From contig NC_060213.1 of the NCBI RefSeq assembly GCF_021130785.1, positions 94,356,501 to 94,420,500 of the forward strand: a stretch of DNA of 64,000 nucleotides, written 5' to 3'. A model generated the notes under the pieces. That model did not search any database. It was not told the origin of the DNA and saw nothing but the letters and a program-made list of their open reading frames with translations. Numbering within the stretch: position 1 is the stretch's first letter; each line of letters begins with the position of its first letter. Origin of the DNA: Homalodisca vitripennis (lineage: Eukaryota; Arthropoda; Insecta; Hemiptera; Cicadellidae). A program made the translations under genes and the position numbers. Shown here one piece after another: positions 56,641-64,000 of this stretch.

Positions 56641-57309
56641 TTCGTGCTTAGGCGAAGTATAATACCACATAAGTTGCATGTATGGGGATTACTTTAATTT
56701 TCCGTGTTTTCTTAGCGATTACCTGAGAAGTAAGAAGAAATAATGTAAACAGTTATACTTAAATCCTTGCCAAGTTTACAAAAACATTTCTTAGTCATTT
56801 CCTGTGGGATAAGGCGATTGTGTTTACACCATGTGCTGTATAAATCTGTTTAGTAGTTTCCGCTTTTTATTTGTGTTATTCCGTATTTTTGTATAATTTT
56901 GATATGGTAAAATTGTTGTGTAGATTTTTACCATTAAATATTAAAATATATAATATAAAACGACAAACACCATTGTGAGTAAGGAGCCACTTACGTCTCT
57001 CTCCAGAGCTGATTGGTTAATATTCCTCATAAATAATACAGGTCAGAAAATGTGTTAATTTTCATTTAAAATTATCAATGGTTTTTCATTTATATAATTG
57101 TACATTAGAACTCTTTCTGTTTTAGTAACATATATCCCTTGATCGTCATTGGTACCACCAATTGGCGAGATGTAATTTTTTATAGCTTCTGAATCTTTGC
57201 ACAACCCTACACACTATATACGTCAGTGCAGACTTTTTCTAGGCTACACTGTTGGCCGAACGACCTTAAGGTTATACTGTGCAACAGCCTTATGGTATCC
57301 CCCCCAGAT

Positions 57310-57945
57310 ACCCCAAGTGTGTATGTACACAGCTGTCCTGTATTGCGAGTTCTAATTATTTATATTATAACTATTTCCAGTCATTGTATTGTCCAAAATG
57401 TCATAAAATAAGACCCCATTACATCTGACAGCTGCCCAAACAGTAAATACTTTTGATTTCAGTAGAGTCGGTTCAAGTACGTGTGGATTCCCGTTGTTGA
57501 AAAATTACAATTATGCCTATTTACAGCACTATTGCGGTAGACAGTGGCTAAAAAAAAACAATTAAGAGCTAGCTCATGAAACTCAGTGATACGAGCACAA
57601 AATTCCACTTACCTGTCCAAATCGTCTTCAAAAAGATAATGGACTAAATGATTTTAGTAAAATTTAATTTGGTTTTTTTCCATGCAAGACTTTGGAACAC
57701 CAGTTTCAAGACAGTTCAACCTTTCTAATTGATTTCGGTTTACCTGGAGAGCGGAGGATTGATGCACCTACTAGTACTGTTCTTTCCTCATTTGATCCTC
57801 TAGAGTACTTTTTACGGTATATCCAGTTTCTAAAGACATTATTGTTGGATTGCTAGAGTCCACTATAGGCATTGTGAAATTTTATAATTGCTTCTGTAAT
57901 GTTGCCAAAATCAATAGCCCACGCAGAACACTTCACTCTTTGTTC
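57310..57945 (-). pseudogene. Decayed mariner-type transposase fossil
   Basis: Read leftward, the fossil keeps the order of an insect mariner/DUF4817-type transposase. EQRVKCSAWAID and FHNAYSG of the N-terminal helix-turn-helix come first (57,945-57,860). NEERTV and LRSPGKPKSIRK follow, then after a frameshift LETGVPKSC. EDDLDR, an in-frame TAA at 57,609-57,611 and VEFCARIT come next. SAVNRHNCNF lies near 57,503-57,529, VFTVWAAVRCNG at 57,412-57,450 and a QDSCVHTH segment near 57,315-57,340 that resembles the second catalytic Asp region. Several frameshifts and stops are present and the first catalytic Asp region is lost, so it is long dead. Terminal inverted repeats were not found. The plus-strand frame at 57,226-57,411 is its antisense shadow. 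Family matching is from memory of motifs. Confidence 0.75.
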
Positions 57946-58252
57946 ATAATTATACTTTTTTCAAATCAATAATCCACCAATAATAGGTTAAAATACCAGT
58001 AGAGTGTTCTGGGACACTATTTTTATCTAGTAGGAGGTTATTGCTGTTCTCTCAATAATCTTCGAATGACCGCAGGTATTTTCAAACATGTTAGGAATAT
58101 CGTAAATTCAGTCTGTTTGTACTTTCATTTTTGTCTGTGTTAGTCTCCTCTTGGACACAAAAAGCAATTAAATAATTCGTGTGTATAAGCCTATAGGAGA
58201 GAAAAAATATTTCATTCATAACACTTTTGTTTATAAGAAATGTAAGATTACT

Positions 58253-58461
58253 TTGCCGCACGTTGATAGCGACGGAGTGAGTATCATGGCCATCCTACGC
58301 TGTAAGCACGTTGGTTAGTACTATAGGCCTATTATCACAATAATAACCCCATTCTAAGAGCAACAGCAGTAGAACACTAATATGTGAACTGTAAGTGTTT
58401 GTAATACTCAGTACATTGTTTTGCAATACTGCCATTAAATAATTACACAGTAAACAAACGG
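58253..58461 (+). repeat. Dispersed repeat family D, copy 2
   Basis: Partner of 18,101-18,300 in the same orientation, beginning at TTGCCGCACGTTGATAGCGA and fading near CAGTAAACAAACGG. Confidence 0.65.
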
Positions 58462-59759
58462 TCTTAATCTTATTGTAACCTCGAAACTTTTACTTTAAGA
58501 TTCTAATAGATTTGTTAGTATTTTAACTTTCTTGAACTGTTAATATACGTATTTAATATAGGAACGGGCCAATGTTTTTTATTCAAACTGCGACCTAACA
58601 GCATTTTACTTTATTTGGTACTTTTATTACTATTTTATTCTAATAATAATGGTTCTATCCATTATACTTCATTCAATAGAATAATCAACAGTACTCGAAT
58701 TTATTTCAAATATGACTGAATGTTAGACTGAATGCTTGTTATCGTCGGCATCATAGATTTAGAGTACCTCTTGATCGAATATAAAATACACGTTTACTTA
58801 ACCGAACGTTTTCCATAGGTGGAAGTGTTTTCTCATACATAAAATAATGAGAAACTACAATATGTTCTACAAAATTATATTTAATCGTTACAAATTTAAA
58901 TAATGGTAATATTACACCCGTAATAGGATTCAGTTTCACATAGGACTTACATAATATTGAATTATAAAACAATCTTTTATGATATATACTAATTTTATCA
59001 ACTTAAAAATGCAATATTTTATAATATACAAAACGATATGAATAATCTAAATACAAGTGAAAATGCAAGGTAATTTCCAGCTGCTCTTTAAAGTAAACAC
59101 ATTAATGTAACTAATTACGCGATGATTGCACTAATTTAACTTGTAATTTATTTGGGCGATAGTGAAATTTATGTAATAACTGCGGTATAAGTAACGGATA
59201 GTTAATCAATTTGAATTTATTAGATTTTATATGCTTGTTATTTATAGTATTTATTTTTATTAATTATTGTTTCTTATAAAATCGAGTTATTCCTAGGTTA
59301 CATGTTTTTCACAAACTTATTGGATATATTATGGGAATTTGTTATTCACCCCAAGAAAAACTAACATTTTAATAAAAACATGGGTTGGAGGTTTTTAATT
59401 ACTGTCATGAATTTAGATATAGGGACTATTATTGTTTTTTTTTAGGATTTTTATGGTCTATTTGGTTTTGAGGTATTAGGCTGATATATGATCTTTGTCT
59501 TTAATCAAAACAGCAATTTGACTAATTATGCCATATTCTTTATTGATTTTTACTGGTGGAAAAAATTAAAAATATAGAGTTACATATACGAGACATACTT
59601 TAAATAGCATTCCTGCTATATGTCTATATTAAAACATTTTAGTCTTAACATAAAGAAGTTTTTGTTATAATATTTTTGGAGAGTTCGTATTCACCCTGTT
59701 TGATAATTTACTCATTAACCATGCAATGATTAGGTAATTTATTTTGTATTTGTACTAAC
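58462..59759. other. AT-rich noncoding DNA, nothing recognised
   Basis: Short stop-rich frames only. The minus-strand frame at 58,751-58,972 has no recognisable motif. Confidence 0.45.

Positions 59760-59831
<72 letters not shown>
59760..59831. repeat. (AT)n microsatellite
   Basis: About 70 bases of uninterrupted AT dinucleotide, directly before copy 2 of repeat family F. Confidence 0.97.
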
Positions 59832-59833
<2 letters not shown>

Positions 59834-59834
59834 C

Positions 59835-60100
59835 ACAAAGGGCCATAAATCTGTTGCCGAGGTGACGGTAAAACTACTTAAACCAAAGAAGAGTTAGAAA
59901 GAGGGTTTTACATATAACGAATTTTTCAAGGAAAACCATAACTAACATGTTAGCGCAGTATAACATAATATATTACTTTACAAGAAATACACTGTAAATC
60001 AAATCACTCTTCCATAATACCTACTTCTATCATGATGTGCCAGGCAACCAATGGAATCCACTCTATGAAGTGAGTTTTCAAAGCTGAGTTGAACAGTACA
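59835..60100 (+). repeat. Dispersed repeat family F, copy 2
   Basis: Partner of 47,920-48,060. Two matching blocks (GGCCATAAATCTGTTGCCGA; ATCATGATGTGCCAGGCAA) are separated by about 150 bases here, against about 50 in copy 1, so an insertion or deletion lies between. Confidence 0.4.
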
Positions 60101-60240
60101 TGGAGTTCCGGTTCTTAGATGTAATAAGGAAGTGACGTTTTTATAGTCCATGTAGTATCAATGAAGGATTAATTAAATATTGTTCTTTATGACATGGAAT
60201 CGGCGTTCTAGAAAATCTACTTTGGGTACTTCTTTCACTG

Positions 60241-60243
<3 letters not shown>

Positions 60244-60308
<65 letters not shown>

Positions 60309-60330
60309 TATATATATATAATATATATAT
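60244..60330. repeat. (AT)n microsatellite with two phase slips
   Basis: About 85 bases of AT with AATA slips at 60,300 and 60,320. Confidence 0.97.
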
Positions 60331-61200
60331 TCCAGTACCTTGCGTTTTCTGAAATAATTTGTAAATTTTCACTCCGTTTTAAAAGCTTTTGAGAATTTGT
60401 TCTATTTTAGATCACGTGTTAAAGAAATGTGTTTTTGGTTATAAAATTATTTGTTTCCTTACACTTTCAGGTTACATGTGTGCAATCCCTCAATAAACTT
60501 TAATGCATTCTTTACAATCATATTTGTGTAATATTAAATGGTATGTAGTGTTTTACAGTGAGCATTGAACAAATAATTAACATATTCTACGTCGCCACTT
60601 GGTTATTTGGCCTAAATTGACATTAAGTACACCTAAACTATTCAGCTCTTAATATTTCATATTATATAAGATCTTCTACGGAGAATTTAAATTTCATACT
60701 GGAACTATTATAATACTGAACAATTAAAGTAAAAACCTATATTATATAGATGCTGAATTTAAAAATATATCTGCAAGTCAATAGAAAAAATACATAAATT
60801 TATTTTAAAAGTTATGTGTGTATTATTGAAAGTTACAGCACAGATTCGTCACAAAAATATCATTTGTTAAACAATATCTCGAAATTTTTTTCTAATAGAT
60901 ATAAAATAATTTATTGATCTATTATTATTGCGCTAAACGTTACAAAATTACATATATAAAAATTGTATGGCATGCATTTTATCTTTGTAATACAGTATGT
61001 GTGCTTTATAATATAACTTTAAGTGTTGTGTAAGTAATAATTTAACGGAACACTTAACTGGTAAAATAAGTTTTGATTTAAATGTTACAACACTATGGTC
61101 ATTAGTTAGAAGTGAAGACAAAGCAGCTATCTCAATGTTAAAAAGAACTCTCCACATTACATTTATGCATAATGAATTGTATTTACGAACTTCTTAAGTA

Positions 61201-61360
61201 CTTACAAATAATGTATCTCTGAAACTTCTCGCTAAGAGAAATCTTCTTTCAGGTTTATGTGATGGGTGGTAAGAACTGTTCACATTTGTCTGTCTAAGTG
61301 CACTTCCCTGTCCAGCAGCACTTAGCCTTTTCCACTTACGTAATTTTACTGTAAAATGTA
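61201..61360 (+). repeat. Dispersed repeat family B, copy 3
   Basis: Aligned with 5,461 and 41,122. It shares TTTCAGGTTTATGTGATG, GTTCACATTTGTCTGTCTAA, TGCACTTCCCTGTCCAGCAG and TAATTTTACTGTAAAATG. Faint similarity to copy 1 continues to about 61,590. Confidence 0.65.
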
Positions 61361-61810
61361 GAGACTGAATAATCTTGCCAGAGTTGAATTCTAACATGCC
61401 CTTACATCTTTAGAATTGTATGAATACCAAAGATAGATTATTCGTTACAACATATTTTAATATATTGCATATGAATACCAAATCCTAACCTTATTTAATT
61501 TATTCACGATGTGCGTACACTCATCTTTTTATATAACACATGTTCCAACTACTTAAACCACACTACGTAACTCAGGGTTTAACACTTTTAAGAGGTTAGC
61601 TGCTATAAGGCTCCGATAATATGTGCGTTTGATAAAGGTAAGGTACAGAGTTGCCTGTGGTTTCATTGATTAATGTGGGTTGTCCAAAAAACTCCATGGG
61701 CGCGTACTATGGCGGCAAGCCCTCTATCCATGCTCAGTTTCTAACGTGTTGTACTAAAGAGGGCTGGTCTTTGCAAGTTAGTAGCACGGATACTAAATTA
61801 TTCTTGGACG
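61361..61810. other. Noncoding DNA grading into a GC-richer island
   Basis: From about 61,600 base composition becomes more even, with short GC-rich words (GGGCGCGTAC, GGCGGCAAGCC). No frame or RNA structure could be supported before the tRNA-like promoter that follows. Confidence 0.35.
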
Positions 61811-61875
61811 TTTAGTAGCTGAGTGGTAAAACAGATGGCTTTGTTTCTTATAGATTCAGGTTCATTCTTGTTGTG
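61811..61875 (+). repeat. tRNA-like Pol III promoter (SINE head or tRNA pseudogene)
   Basis: TAGCTGAGTGG at 61,816-61,826 fits the A-box consensus TRGCNNAGTGG exactly and continues as TAAAAC like a tRNA D-loop. GGTTCATTC at 61,859-61,867 is a B box lacking one base (GGTTCGANTC). Their spacing of about 43 bases is that of a tRNA or tRNA-derived SINE. The anticodon arm and acceptor do not pair convincingly, so it is not an intact tRNA gene. The GC-richer DNA after it could be the body of a SINE or a composite element. Confidence 0.5.
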
Positions 61876-62700
61876 GCAGGGTGGCAGACGTAAGTATTCT
61901 GTTAAGGGTGACTTCGAGGTATTTGTTTTGTCAATGCTAATCTTCTATTTGAGGTATTTTTGGAAAACAAAATCTAAACGCCTCCGTGTTAAGCACCCAG
62001 CCTCAAAATATGTCTATTATATAAAGGTTTTTTTAGAAAATATATGCAGCATTCACGTACGTGCATTTACTTGACACAATATTAGGAATCAAAGAGCTAA
62101 GTTATCTCTAGGGGTCAATGTTATGACGTTGGTGAACGTAGTAAAGGTCCTGTGGCTGATCGCTCTGGCAATAATACAGGTAAAGTTCTGGCCGTAAAAT
62201 TAAAGACTAACGGAAACTGTGGAGGTAAGAGGCCAGGATGAGGAAAAGTTGTTGGAAAAGGGTATGATGCGAATTAAACGGTAACCCCTAATGCAAGATT
62301 GACCATAATCCTTGCTGACCTTAATAGAAACAATGCTGATAAGCAGTATCAAGTTAAAGTTTTCAGTAAGGTACATTTCAACTCTGACCTGTAAAGTGGC
62401 GAGAACCCTTAATATTGATTCCGCATTGGTCATCACTAGGAGAGCTGTTGAAGATCACGGGACATTGAATTAATAGCAGTCTCTGGAAACTTTGAAAAAA
62501 ATATGGGAGGTGTCAGACGTGTGTCAGACTGGAACATATCCTACTCAACCATGGTAAGAATAATCGATTTCAATAGCCTTTACGGTGCGGAGCTGAGAAT
62601 AATCTAAGAGTGATTCTAGAGCGCTTAGTCACTTGTGAGCACACAAGCAGGCAGTCTTCATAGCACTGACGAACGTATCCTTGTCGTATGCGATCCTCGT
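61876..62700. other. GC-richer island of unknown origin
   Basis: This stretch of more even base composition contains an 83-codon frame on the plus strand (61,823-62,074, beginning inside the tRNA-like part) and a 78-codon frame on the minus strand (62,200-62,436), neither with a recognisable domain. A duplicated GTCAGACGTGTGTCAGACTGG word lies near 62,513. It is probably a worn transposable element. Confidence 0.35.
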
Positions 62701-63892
62701 AACACATGTGGCAATACTATGTGTCATATATCTAGAACCTAATTAATATTTAACCTAAAACTTTGCATAAAACTTCATATTTATATTGACAAGCATGTGT
62801 TCAATCATATAGCATGTCAATCTATGGCATTTGTCCGAGCACAGTTGAAGGAAATATGTTAGTACGCTAGCACAATATCACTTTTATCTTTTTACGAGCG
62901 TACATTTATATAAAAAATTATATAATATCTTAACTTTAAGTTTTTTATATAACATCAAAGAAGCCTGTGACATGGTGTTTATCACATAGTTATAGATAAC
63001 ATATATAAATTTAAAACCAATTATTAGGTTATTCTTTCTAAATTCCCTAATATTTGTCATAATAAACCCACTTAAAGTATTCATTAGGGAGATTCAGGCC
63101 ACATACGAGCAGGGAATGTGCGGAAAAATTAAAATATAGCAGCAAATAATGAAATCTTTTAGCACACTGGTTTTAAAAAGTGTCTTCAGAGCGAAAAATT
63201 TCACGGGAATAATTTTATAATTATTTATAGAAACACATAAGGAGATCTAAACGACGTTAAGATAAGGGAGGATCGGAAAGTTTACTCCTTATAAATCGAA
63301 ATTGCATTACTCCCATACATTGAAAATTAATGAGATGAGTTCACTGACAGTGGACAGTAAGATCTACCTACGAGGGTTGAATTGTGATGCCTACCTTGCA
63401 TAATGTAGGTAGAACAGGATCAATCATGTGATCCGAAATCGAACCGTTCCTTTCTGGAAGTTTATGACTATAAATTATTAAAAAACGAATTCTTGAAATA
63501 TGTTTTTCAAACTATGTACAGTACTTGAATAAATGAGGTAGTATACGATTGAGAATTTTCTTTACTTCTTAGGGATCGCGTTTATTTCTTTGACAAATTT
63601 TATTCCATTGTACATATAAGTGCTGTTTTAAATATGAACTGTTTACCGTAGCGAAGTGATAGTACTGAGGCACTGCTTTTATGTTGAGGTTTGGACCGAT
63701 TTATTTTAAAAACTATTTTAATTGCTTTATACTAAAAATCATTGGAGATGAAAGAACCCTATTGTACATTTATATTCTGCTTATGTGAGATTTTTCAAAT
63801 TGAAGTTGCTTTTTAGTTTTACATACAGTACTGCAAGAATATATCAGACTAAAGAATAATATTTCTTTTAAATTTAACTTGAGATATATAAG

Positions 63893-63893
<1 letters not shown>
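62701..63893. other. AT-rich noncoding DNA with a small inverted repeat
   Basis: TCTACCTAC near 63,363 and GTAGGTAGA near 63,406 form a 9-bp inverted repeat with an inner CCTACC copy. Otherwise nothing is recognised. Confidence 0.4.

Positions 63894-63963
<70 letters not shown>
63894..63963. repeat. (AT)n microsatellite near the window end
   Basis: About 70 bases of AT with one phase slip, followed by CGTATGGGGGACAAAGG. The frame across it is an artefact. Confidence 0.97.
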
Positions 63964-64000
63964 CGTATGGGGGACAAAGGCACCTATCCATAAATAAATA

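Overview
This is an AT-rich (roughly 70% A+T by eye), gene-poor eukaryotic nuclear window, most likely from an arthropod and probably an insect. The reasons are long (AT)n and (AC)n microsatellites, a hAT-type MITE with a perfect 8-bp target duplication, a decayed mariner-type transposase of the kind common in insects, LINE-like and SINE-like fragments, and no long open reading frames or bacterial operons. I see no convincing host protein-coding gene, rRNA or intact tRNA gene. Most of the 64 kb is intergenic or deep intronic DNA.

Layout. 1-700 is one copy of a ~590-bp sequence that recurs almost unchanged at 31,735-32,320, each copy ending in a (CA)n(TA)n tract. 700-2,110 is a clearly more GC-rich block: three diverged direct modules surround a G-rich minisatellite, and the block ends in a GTGA/CAGT simple repeat. 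2,144-4,002 is the most interesting part. It is a compact, tightly spaced, two-strand cluster of small intronless genes that looks like a fragment of a DNA virus or virus-like element integrated in the genome. One gene has a four-cysteine zinc ribbon and resembles the VLTF3 family of late transcription factors of large DNA viruses. Three of the four genes start at a shared T-W-T-A-A-A-T-G-G-A motif, which is the form of a poxvirus-type late initiator. Two genes, and possibly a third, carry homopolymer indels, and one also has an internal stop, so the cluster looks dead or dying.

4.3-31 kb is AT-rich DNA with an inverted repeat centred on (AT)n at 4.53-4.72 kb, a hAT MITE at 11,474-11,721, a hairpin at 22.03 kb and a possible retroelement tail at 26.6 kb. 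31-34 kb is rich in microsatellites and holds a perfect 54-bp palindrome between two (AT)n tracts and a 107-bp tandem duplication. 34-64 kb is similar, with a LINE-like tail at 40.64 kb, another (AT)n-centred inverted repeat at 41.65 kb, a diverged ~130-bp tandem repeat at 55.4-55.8 kb, a mariner-type transposase fossil on the minus strand at 57.3-57.95 kb, and a tRNA-like Pol III promoter at 61.8 kb inside a slightly GC-richer island.

Six diverged repeat families (called A-F here) occur two or three times each, always in the same orientation. Five of them follow the cyclic order E-B-C-A-D-E-B-(A)-C-A-D-B along the window. That order is easier to explain by an ancient tandem segmental duplication than by independent transposon insertions. 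The genes do not form a host pathway. The only functional grouping is the virus-like cluster, where a late-type transcription factor and late-type promoters belong to one expression programme.
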